In this document: positions 55,680 to 62,037 of the stretch, in pieces | How positions within the stretch are numbered: the stretch's first letter is position 1 | Layout: each line of letters opens with the position of its first letter | NCBI RefSeq assembly: GCF_007990635.1 | Contig: NZ_AP019846.1 | Span: forward strand, 248,001 to 312,000 | Direction of reading: 5' to 3' | DNA length: 64,000 nucleotides | Source: Leptotrichia hongkongensis | GTDB taxonomy: Bacteria > Fusobacteriota > Fusobacteriia > Fusobacteriales > Leptotrichiaceae | Position numbers and translations under genes: made by a program | The notes under the pieces: generated by a model | What the model saw: only the letters and a program-made list of their open reading frames with translations | Told to the model about the DNA's origin: nothing | Databases searched by the model: none

Positions 55680-56672
55680 ATGAAATATTATGTTAGTAAG
55701 TCAAATGATCCAGCATTTAACATTGCTTTAGAAGAATATTGCTTTAAGCAGCTGCGTGATATTGATGAAATATTTTTACTTTGGATAAATGAGCCAACAA
55801 TTGTTGTAGGAAAATATCAAAATACAATTGAGGAAATTAACACAGAATATACTCGTGAAAAAGGAATTCATGTTGTTCGTAGAATTTCTGGAGGAGGTGC
55901 AGTTTACCACGATTTAAACAATTTAAACTACACAATTATTTCCAATAAGCAGGAAGATAAGGAAGGTTTTAACTTTAAGGAATTTTCAAAGCCAATTATA
56001 GAAACTCTAGCAGAATTGGGAGTAAAAGCAGAATTTACAGGACGAAATGATTTGGAAATAGATGGACAGAAATTTTGCGGAAACGCTCAAGCATACATAA
56101 AAGGACGTGTAATGCACCATGGATGCCTATTGTTTGATGTAAATTTTGGAGAATTAGGAAATGCATTGAAAGTTTCAAAGGATAAAATTGAGTCAAAAGG
56201 CGTAAAATCAGTAAGAAGCCGTGTTACAAATATACTTCCTCATTTGAAAGAACCTATCACCGTAAATGAATTTGGTGAAAAAATAATGGAATATATGAAA
56301 AAACAGTATCCAGATATGAAAGAGTATGTTTTTAGCAAAGAGGAGCTGGATTACATTGCCAAGAGAGCTGAAATTAAGAGAAGCTGGGAATGGAATTACG
56401 GAGAGTCGCCAGAATTTAATATAACTAGAGGAAAGAGATTTGAAAATGGTAAAATCCAAATTTTTGCCACAGTAGAAAACTCTAGAATTAAAAATATCAA
56501 ATTCTATGGAGATTTCTTTGGTAAAAATGAAGATTTGAGTGAAATTGAAAATCTTTTGAAAGATACGAAATATACAAGAGAAGCTGTGAAAGAAAAATTA
56601 GAAACAGTTGATATTGGTGAATATTTTTCTAGATTTACGGTAGATGAAGTTGTGGAAGTTATTGTTGAGTAG
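55680..56672 (+). CDS. lplA: Lipoate--protein ligase
   Basis: 330-residue LplA-type ligase that adenylates lipoate and attaches it to lipoyl domains. Visible: NDPAFNIALEEYCFKQL, the core RRISGGGAVYHDLNNLNYTI (about 63-82), the catalytic Lys region GRNDLEIDGQKFCGNAQ, and a C-terminal accessory domain (about 245-330) typical of the two-domain bacterial enzyme. It is the last gene of the pdh operon, so salvage of lipoate is coupled to the E3-borne lipoyl domain. A terminator follows about 90 bases downstream. Confidence 0.94.
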   Translation: MKYYVSKSNDPAFNIALEEYCFKQLRDIDEIFLLWINEPTIVVGKYQNTIEEINTEYTREKGIHVVRRISGGGAVYHDLNNLNYTIISNKQEDKEGFNFKEFSKPIIETLAELGVKAEFTGRNDLEIDGQKFCGNAQAYIKGRVMHHGCLLFDVNFGELGNALKVSKDKIESKGVKSVRSRVTNILPHLKEPITVNEFGEKIMEYMKKQYPDMKEYVFSKEELDYIAKRAEIKRSWEWNYGESPEFNITRGKRFENGKIQIFATVENSRIKNIKFYGDFFGKNEDLSEIENLLKDTKYTREAVKEKLETVDIGEYFSRFTVDEVVEVIVE

Positions 56673-56760
56673 CAATAATATGTTCAAATTTTTAAAAATT
56701 GAACTAATAAATCAAGTGATTTTTAAGCTTGATTTTAAAATATAACTTTAGTAAAAAAAT

Positions 56761-56788
56761 AAGCACTTTGAAAACAGAGTGCTTTTTT
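56761..56788 (+). terminator. Terminator of the pdh-lplA operon
   Basis: AAGCACT / AGTGCTT with a 10-base loop followed by TTTTT. Confidence 0.85.
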
Positions 56789-56805
56789 GAAATTAAATTT
56801 AAAGT

Positions 56806-56955
56806 GCATCCAAAACTTTGGACAATCAAGTGAAAAAAACTAATTTTCTGTTTGTTAAAATATAATTTTAGAGAGATATTTAATTGCGGGCAAAAGAAGT
56901 ATAAGCTACACAGATGAATTTAAAAACCCTGTTGGATTGAAATTTGAATATTAAA
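56806..56955 (+). mobile_element. Remnant of an IS3-family element (left end and start of orfA)
   Basis: GTGCATCCAAAACTTTGGAC resembles the terminal repeat of IS3/IS150-like elements. About 55 bases later a short frame reads GKRSISYTDEFKNPVGLKFE, like the N-terminus of an IS3 OrfA transposase (x-KR-x-Y-x-EFK), and then stops. No orfB or right end is present. An old, decayed insertion is the best reading, but the match is short. Confidence 0.4.
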
Positions 56956-56988
56956 AATCTTAAAAAAATTCTAAAAAGAGGTAATGTT

Positions 56989-57592
56989 ATGAAAAAAAAA
57001 TATTATTTTGTTTTTTGACATTTTTAGGAGTTCTTATAATAAGAAATACATATTATCATATAATTAAACCTGTTTTTTTCAATTATAACTTATGATGATC
57101 CTTTCCCTAAATTTTATTTAGATTTAACTTCTGAAATATAAGTTAATCAGTTCTTTCAGAAACAATAACTACTTCAGCTTATATATTGAATGAACGTGGA
57201 TTTAATGTCCACCATTTAAAAGAAAAAATAAAAAATTAATTTATTATGGCGAAATTTCAGAATTAAAAAAATAAGAAATTATTGGATTTGTTATGGAAAA
57301 ATTGGTAATAATAATAAAATTTATTTTATTATAAATCAAAAAATGAGATAGAAGTTTTAGGAACAACAAAAGAAGAATTGAATAGAAAAATTAAGAAAAA
57401 ATTAATTTTCATGATCCAAGATTTTATATGGTTCGTTTTGGTGGAATTATAGTAGATATGATGTATATGGATGATGCAATTGAAGCAATTATTAAACTTA
57501 TGGAAGCAGACTTTTATAAATTTAATAAGTATATAAAATGCAAATTAAGGAGTACTAAGGAATTAGAAATATATAAGAAATATTTTTTTTAA
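56989..57592 (+). pseudogene. Decayed gene of unknown function
   Basis: A good ribosome site (AAAGAGG) and ATG open a frame for a small membrane or exported protein (MKKKYYFVF, then, after one lost T, LTFLGVLIIRNTYYHIIKP). The frame is broken several times by stops and shifts. A clean 3' frame (HDPRFYMVRFGGIIVDMMYM, then DDAIEAIIKLMEADFY) ends at 57592. No family is recognised. Some breaks fall in homopolymers, so part of the damage could be sequence error, but at least one in-frame stop is not in a homopolymer. Confidence 0.5.
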
Positions 57593-57656
57593 TATATTTT
57601 TGTAACAAATGTTTGGCATCTATACACTAAAAAAACAAAAAGTAAAGAAAATAGTG

Positions 57657-57685
57657 TTGACAAAAAATACAGAGTATGGTATTAT
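57657..57685 (+). promoter_or_regulatory. Sigma70-type promoter of the rpmG-tRNA-secE-nusG cluster
   Basis: TTGACA, 17-base spacer ending TGG, TATTAT; 57 bases before rpmG. Confidence 0.85.
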
Positions 57686-57741
57686 AAATGAGCTAGTTTA
57701 TTCTGGTAATACCAATATTTTATTGGGAGGGATAGAAAACG

Positions 57742-57891
57742 ATGAGAGTACAAGTTATTTTAGAATGCACTGAAACTAAGTTGAGACATTATGTTACAAC
57801 TAAAAACAAAAAAACTCATCCTGAAAGATTAGAGTTAAGAAAATACAACCCAGTGCTTAAAAGACATTCTCTTTATAGAGAAGTTAAATAA
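57742..57891 (+). CDS. rpmG: 50S ribosomal protein L33
   Basis: 49-residue ribosomal protein of the large subunit. [20 protein letters not shown] and [20 protein letters not shown] match L33. Only one Cys remains (ECTE), so this is the zinc-free (C-minus) form of L33, often induced when zinc is scarce, although no Zur-like site is evident here. The ribosome site TGGGAGG precedes the ATG. It opens the conserved rpmG-tRNA-Trp-secE-nusG arrangement. Confidence 0.93.
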   Translation: MRVQVILECTETKLRHYVTTKNKKTHPERLELRKYNPVLKRHSLYREVK

Positions 57892-57907
57892 TCTCATAAA
57901 AATAGAT

Positions 57908-57983
57908 AGGTCAGTAGTTCAATTGGTAGAGCGTCGGTCTCCAAAACCGAAAGTTGCGGGTTCGATTCCTGCCTGGCCTGCCA
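57908..57983 (+). tRNA. trnW: tRNA-Trp (anticodon CCA)
   Basis: Full cloverleaf of 76 bases: acceptor AGGTCAG / CTGGCCT (one G-T pair), D arm with AATTGGTA, anticodon stem TCGGT / ACCGA around CTCCAAA (anticodon CCA), T arm with GGTTCGATTCC, and an encoded 3' CCA. It sits between rpmG and secE, as in many bacteria. Confidence 0.97.
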
Positions 57984-58115
57984 TTTTATTTTATGGGAAT
58001 TTTTTTTTGAAAGTATCAATTTGATTAATATCATAAAGATTGATCAAGTGTTAAATGATTATACAGTCAATGTTTAGGTTTTGTTTAAATTCCTAAATAA
58101 TTCTAGGAGAAAATC

Positions 58116-58331
58116 ATGAGTAAATTTAATTTAAAAGAAGTTTTGGGAAATTTACGTGAAGAATATAAAAAGATATATTGGCCTGATAAAATAGAAGTTT
58201 ATCATGTAACTATAATTGTGATTCTTATGACAGCATTTATAGCGATATATACACTACTTTTTGATACAGCGTTTAATTTTGTGCTGGCAAAGATAAGTGA
58301 TATTTTGAAAAATCTTATAGGAGGCGCGTAA
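58116..58331 (+). CDS. secE: Preprotein translocase subunit SecE
   Basis: 71-residue single-spanning subunit of the SecYEG translocon. A basic amphipathic N-terminal helix with LREEYKKIYWPDKIE is followed by one transmembrane segment (VTIIVILMTAFIAIYTLLFD). This is the minimal one-TM SecE. nusG starts one base after its stop codon, so the two are translationally linked. Confidence 0.95.
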   Translation: MSKFNLKEVLGNLREEYKKIYWPDKIEVYHVTIIVILMTAFIAIYTLLFDTAFNFVLAKISDILKNLIGGA

Positions 58332-58332
58332 A

Positions 58333-58959
58333 GTGACTGAAACAAAGGAAAAAAATGAAGATGAAATTGTATACGAAAAAAAATGGTATATAATTCATAC
58401 GTATTCTGGCTATGAAAAAAAAGTGGCGACAGATCTTGAAAAAAGAATAGAGTCGCTTGACTTGACAGATAGAGTTTTTAGAATTTTAGTTCCTGAAGAA
58501 GAGGTGCTAGAAGAAAAGCGTGGTAAACAAGTAAAAGTTTCAAGAAAACTTTTTCCAAGTTACGTAATGATAGAAATGCTTTCTGTTAGAGAAGAAAATG
58601 AGCTAGGATTAGGGTATCGTGTTGATAGTGATGCTTGGTATGTTATAAGAAATACCAATGGAGTTACTGGATTTGTAGGAGTTGGAAGTGATCCAATACC
58701 GTTGTCTGATGAAGAAGCTTCAGATTTACTTGCTAAAGTTGGTATTGATGTCGAAGGTGAAGAAAGAATACCAAGATTTGATATTAATTTTGAAGTTGGT
58801 GAGGTTGTTACCGTTAAAAGCGGTTCTTTTGACGGGCAACAAGGAGAAATTTCTGAAATTGACTACGAACACGGTAAAGTAAAGGTTATGCTTGAAGTTT
58901 TAGGACGTTTAACTCCAGTAGAAGTAGAGCATACTGAAATAGAAAAAATAGACTATTAA
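58333..58959 (+). CDS. nusG: Transcription termination/antitermination protein NusG
   Basis: 208-residue elongation factor binding RNA polymerase. The N-terminal NGN domain has KWYIIHTYSGYEKKVATDL and KLFPSYVMIEM, and the C-terminal KOW domain has FEVGEVVTVKSGSFDGQQGE. A short acidic insertion follows the NGN hairpin (NELGLGYRVDSD). The start is GTG, with AGGAGG overlapping the end of secE. A 117-bp leader to rplK follows. Confidence 0.96.
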   Translation: MTETKEKNEDEIVYEKKWYIIHTYSGYEKKVATDLEKRIESLDLTDRVFRILVPEEEVLEEKRGKQVKVSRKLFPSYVMIEMLSVREENELGLGYRVDSDAWYVIRNTNGVTGFVGVGSDPIPLSDEEASDLLAKVGIDVEGEERIPRFDINFEVGEVVTVKSGSFDGQQGEISEIDYEHGKVKVMLEVLGRLTPVEVEHTEIEKIDY

Positions 58960-59035
58960 AAGTCAAAAATAAAATTGAAAAACAAAAGTATTATTAAAGA
59001 ATAATAATTAGCGAAATTTTAATTTGAAAGAAAAA

Positions 59036-59064
59036 GTGGGAGATTTAACAAATTCAATTACCAC
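59036..59064 (+). promoter_or_regulatory. Leader hairpin before rplK
   Basis: GTGG / CCAC closing an inner GATTT / AAATTC pairing, ending just before the AGGAGG site of rplK. An almost identical element (GTGGGAGATTTA...ATTACCAC) precedes rplA at 59571-59599. It may be the L1 autoregulation site. Confidence 0.55.
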
Positions 59065-59076
59065 AAAGGAGGAAAA

Positions 59077-59502
59077 ATGGCTAAAGAAGTAATCGGGAAG
59101 ATTAAATTACAATTAGAAGCGGGGAAAGCGAATCCTGCACCACCAGTAGGACCTGCATTAGGACAACATGGGGTAAATATTGCAGAATTTTGTAAAGCGT
59201 TTAATGCTCAAACACAAGATAAAATGGGATTTGTAATTCCAGTAGAAATAACTGTTTATGCAGATAGAAGTTTTACTTTTGTTTTAAAAACTCCACCTGC
59301 ATCAGATTTATTGAAAAAAGCGGCTAAAGTTCAAAAAGGTGCTGGAAACTCTTTAAAAGAAGTTGCTGGAACTATAACAAAAGCTCAATTACAAGAAATT
59401 GCAGAAACAAAAATGCCGGACTTAAATGCTGGATCAGTTGAAGCAGCTATGAATATTATTGCAGGAACTGCAAGAAGTATGGGAATCAAAATTTCTGAAT
59501 AA
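59077..59502 (+). CDS. rplK: 50S ribosomal protein L11
   Basis: 141-residue ribosomal protein binding the GTPase centre of 23S r[23 protein letters not shown] and [18 protein letters not shown] are diagnostic, and the length is standard. Ribosome site AGGAGG directly after a hairpin that also precedes rplA. Confidence 0.98.
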   Translation: MAKEVIGKIKLQLEAGKANPAPPVGPALGQHGVNIAEFCKAFNAQTQDKMGFVIPVEITVYADRSFTFVLKTPPASDLLKKAAKVQKGAGNSLKEVAGTITKAQLQEIAETKMPDLNAGSVEAAMNIIAGTARSMGIKISE

Positions 59503-59570
59503 TAAAAAAGAAATTTTAATAACCGATAATATAATTCTATAATAAAAAAATTAAATGATTAGTAAAACAA

Positions 59571-59599
59571 GTGGGAGATTTAGTAAATTCAATTACCAC
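59571..59599 (+). promoter_or_regulatory. Leader hairpin before rplA
   Basis: Near-duplicate of the hairpin before rplK; GTGG / CCAC stem ending next to GAGGAGG. The repetition in front of both genes of the L11-L1 unit suggests a shared regulatory site for ribosomal protein L1. Confidence 0.55.
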
Positions 59600-59616
59600 A
59601 GAGGAGGAAATAATAA

Positions 59617-60324
59617 ATGGCAAAAAGAGGAAAAAGATATAATAACATTTCTCAAAAAGTAGATAAAATGAAAGTTTACACACCAGAAGAAGCGTTGGAA
59701 TTAGTTTTTGAAACTAAAAGTGCTAAATTTGTGGAAACAGTAGAGTTGGCAATAAGATTGGGAGTAGATCCAAGACATGCTGATCAACAAGTAAGAGGTA
59801 CAGTTTCATTGCCAAATGGTACAGGTAAAACTGTAAGAATTTTAGCTATCACAAGTGGAGAAAATATTGACAAAGCATTAGCTGCAGGAGCAGATTTTGC
59901 TGGGGATGATGAATACATTAACAAAATTCAAAATGGATGGTTAGATTTTGATTTAGTAATTGCTACACCTGATATGATGCCTAAATTAGGTAGATTAGGA
60001 AGAATCTTAGGAACTAAAGGATTAATGCCTAATCCTAAATCAGGAACAGTTACAACAAATGTTGAACAAACAGTTCAAGAATTTAAAAAAGGAAAAGTTG
60101 CGTTTAAAGTTGATAAATTAGGATCAATTCACTTGCCAATTGGAAAAGTTGACTTTACAAAAGAAGCTATCGTAGAAAACTTTAAAGTTGCTTTAGATCA
60201 AATTATTAAATTAAAACCAGCAGCTTCAAAAGGACAATATTTAAGAACAGTTGCAATCTCATTAACTATGGGACCTGGAATTAAAATTGATCCATTATTG
60301 GCTGGAGCATTTGTAGCTGAATAG
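59617..60324 (+). CDS. rplA: 50S ribosomal protein L1
   Basis: 235-residue ribosomal protein of the L1 stalk and known translational repressor of the L11 operon in other bacteria. MAKRGKRYNNISQKVD, LGVDPRHADQQVRGTVSLPN, GTKGLMPNPKSGTV and the C-terminal SLTMGPGIKIDP are diagnostic. A strong terminator follows 12 bases downstream, separating it from the L10 leader. Confidence 0.98.
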   Translation: MAKRGKRYNNISQKVDKMKVYTPEEALELVFETKSAKFVETVELAIRLGVDPRHADQQVRGTVSLPNGTGKTVRILAITSGENIDKALAAGADFAGDDEYINKIQNGWLDFDLVIATPDMMPKLGRLGRILGTKGLMPNPKSGTVTTNVEQTVQEFKKGKVAFKVDKLGSIHLPIGKVDFTKEAIVENFKVALDQIIKLKPAASKGQYLRTVAISLTMGPGIKIDPLLAGAFVAE

Positions 60325-60336
60325 TAAAAAAATAAT

Positions 60337-60367
60337 ATTACCGAGTAGATTTTTTCTATTCGGTAAT
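60337..60367 (+). terminator. Terminator after rplA
   Basis: ATTACCGA / TCGGTAAT extended by TAGA / TCTA, with a T-rich loop, 12 bases after the rplA stop codon. Confidence 0.8.
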
Positions 60368-60392
60368 TTAGAAATAATTTTTTAAAAGATAC

Positions 60393-60421
60393 TTGCATTT
60401 TTTTAAAAGTTATTGTATAAT
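60393..60421 (+). promoter_or_regulatory. Sigma70-type promoter of rplJ-rplL
   Basis: TTGCAT, exactly 17 bases, TATAAT. Same form as the ompA-like promoter at 20272-20300. Confidence 0.75.
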
Positions 60422-60464
60422 AATACATATTGATTTGTGACACATAAATCATATAAATAATAAC

Positions 60465-60601
60465 CAAAGACAGTAGGTAGAATGAAAGTTCTTTAAACCC
60501 TACCGAGGTAAATATTATTACAAATAGATATTAGAATAATAGATATTTTTATAGTATGATACCTCTGGGCTTATTGTTTTTGTTTCAGAGGCTTTTTATT
60601 A
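60465..60601 (+). promoter_or_regulatory. Ribosomal protein L10 leader with attenuator
   Basis: Leader RNA between the rplA terminator and rplJ. A GTAGGTAG / CTACCG region is followed by GAGGTA, which can pair with TACCTC; further on, CCTCTG / CAGAGG with a T-rich tail (60562-60598) looks like a terminator. This matches the known L10-leader layout, in which L10(L12)4 binding controls rplJ-rplL. Confidence 0.8.
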
Positions 60602-60618
60602 TAAGGAGGTGAAACAAA

Positions 60619-61125
60619 TTGCCAGCACAAGCAAAATTAGAAGCAGTAAAAAGTTTAGTTGAAAAATTAAAAGAAGCTAAAGCGGTAGTATTTGTTGATT
60701 ATAAAGGGATTAGTGTTAATGAAGATACTGAACTTCGTAAAACTGCAAGAGAAGCGGGAGTAGAATATTTCGTTGCTAAAAACAGATTGTTTAAAATAGC
60801 ATTGAAAGAAGCAGGATTTGATACAAATGTTGATGATTTATTAGAAGGAACTACATCGTTTGCATTAGGATATGAAGATGGAGTTGCGCCATCTAAATTA
60901 ATTTTTGATTTTGGAAAAAAATTAAAAGATAAATTGTCAATTAAAGGTGGATTGCTAGAGTCTGAAAGAGTTGACGTGTCAACTGTTGAAGCATTGGCTA
61001 AATTACCATCAAGAGACGAATTACTTGGTCAAATTGCTTATGGATTGTTGTCGCCAGTTAGAATGTTGGCTGTTGCATTAACAAATGTTGCAGAACAAAA
61101 AGAAACTGGAGCATCAGCAGAGTAA
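60619..61125 (+). CDS. rplJ: 50S ribosomal protein L10
   Basis: 168-residue base of the ribosomal stalk, binding L7/L12 dimers. The start is TTG, with AAGGAGGTG upstream; AKAVVFVDYKGISVNEDTELRK, VEYFVAKNRLFKIALKEAG and LPSRDELLGQIAYGLLSPV are diagnostic. It is preceded by its own leader, so self-regulation is expected. Confidence 0.97.
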   Translation: MPAQAKLEAVKSLVEKLKEAKAVVFVDYKGISVNEDTELRKTAREAGVEYFVAKNRLFKIALKEAGFDTNVDDLLEGTTSFALGYEDGVAPSKLIFDFGKKLKDKLSIKGGLLESERVDVSTVEALAKLPSRDELLGQIAYGLLSPVRMLAVALTNVAEQKETGASAE

Positions 61126-61189
61126 TTTTAAACATAAAATAATTTTAAAAATATAAAAATAAATAAAAAAATTAGGAGGAAATAAAATA

Positions 61190-61561
61190 ATGGCATTTAA
61201 TAAAGAACAATTTATAGAAGATTTAAAAGCTATGTCTGTATTAGAATTAAAAGAAGTAGTTGAAGCTATTGAAGAAACATTTGGAGTATCAGCTCAACCA
61301 GTAGCAGTTGCAGGAGGTGCAGCAGCAGGAGGTGCAGCAGCTGAAGAAAAATCTGAATTTGATGTAATCTTAGTATCTGCAGGAGGAGCTAAATTAGCAG
61401 TAATTAAAGAAGTAAGAGGAATTACTGGATTAGGACTTAAAGAAGCTAAAGAATTAGTTGAAGCTGGTGGAAAAGCAATTAAAGAAGGAGTTGCTAAAGA
61501 AGAAGCTGAAGCAATAAAAGCTCAATTAGAAGGTGCAGGAGCAACTGTAGAATTAAAATAG
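61190..61561 (+). CDS. rplL: 50S ribosomal protein L7/L12
   Basis: 123-residue acidic stalk protein contacting translation factors. The N-terminal dimerisation domain, Ala/Gly hinge ([16 protein letters not shown]) and C-terminal domain [20 protein letters not shown] with [17 protein letters not shown] are typical. Strong AGGAGG site. A terminator/attenuator follows 21 bases downstream. Confidence 0.98.
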   Translation: MAFNKEQFIEDLKAMSVLELKEVVEAIEETFGVSAQPVAVAGGAAAGGAAAEEKSEFDVILVSAGGAKLAVIKEVRGITGLGLKEAKELVEAGGKAIKEGVAKEEAEAIKAQLEGAGATVELK

Positions 61562-61582
61562 TAAAAAGAAAATCAATAGTGA

Positions 61583-61617
61583 AGACACTCTTAAGGATTA
61601 TGGAGAGTGTCTTTTTC
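61583..61617 (+). terminator. Terminator or attenuator between rplL and rpoB
   Basis: AGACACTCT / AGAGTGTCT perfect stem, 12-base loop, followed by TTTTT. Probably reduces read-through into rpoB, as in other bacteria. Confidence 0.85.
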
Positions 61618-61708
61618 CACTACAAAACTTTAAAATTGAATAATTAGTTATTCTTTTTTGTATTAATTTTTATAAATAAGTCAAACAAATTCATAATTAT
61701 AATACGAT

Positions 61709-61793
61709 AAAGCTACTTCTAAAAGAATATCGAAAAGGATTACTTTTAGATGAATTCAGTTGTTTTTAAATAATCAAATCTGAAAGTAGTTTT
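61709..61793. repeat. Nested hairpin with ACTACTT-type ends
   Basis: Outer arms AAAGCTACTT / AAGTAGTTTT and an inner perfect CTAAAAG / CTTTTAG. Its ends resemble those of the palindromic element at 3359-3450. Located in the 476-bp rplL-rpoB gap. Confidence 0.5.
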
Positions 61794-61945
61794 GGTATAA
61801 TTAACTTTAAGGCTAAATATAGAGGTTTACATGTTTAAAACAGGAGTATTTTTAGTCTATTTTTTAGTTTTTTATAGTATAACGATATGAGTTTTTATAA
61901 AGGTTGCTTAGTTTAAGTGACGTGAAATAACAAATCGAAATTATG

Positions 61946-62019
61946 AGAACATTTTTAGATGAAGTTTGAATTTTTAAATTTAATTTTTGATTTGAATTTA
62001 AGAAGAATGTGTTCTTTTA
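61946..62019 (+). promoter_or_regulatory. Hairpin in the rpoB leader
   Basis: AGAACA / TGTTCT separated by about 58 AT-rich bases, ending with TTTTAT immediately before the AGGGAGGA ribosome site of rpoB. Possible attenuator or RNA-processing structure. No strong promoter is evident in this gap. Confidence 0.4.
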
Positions 62020-62037
62020 TAGGGAGGAATTTTTTAA

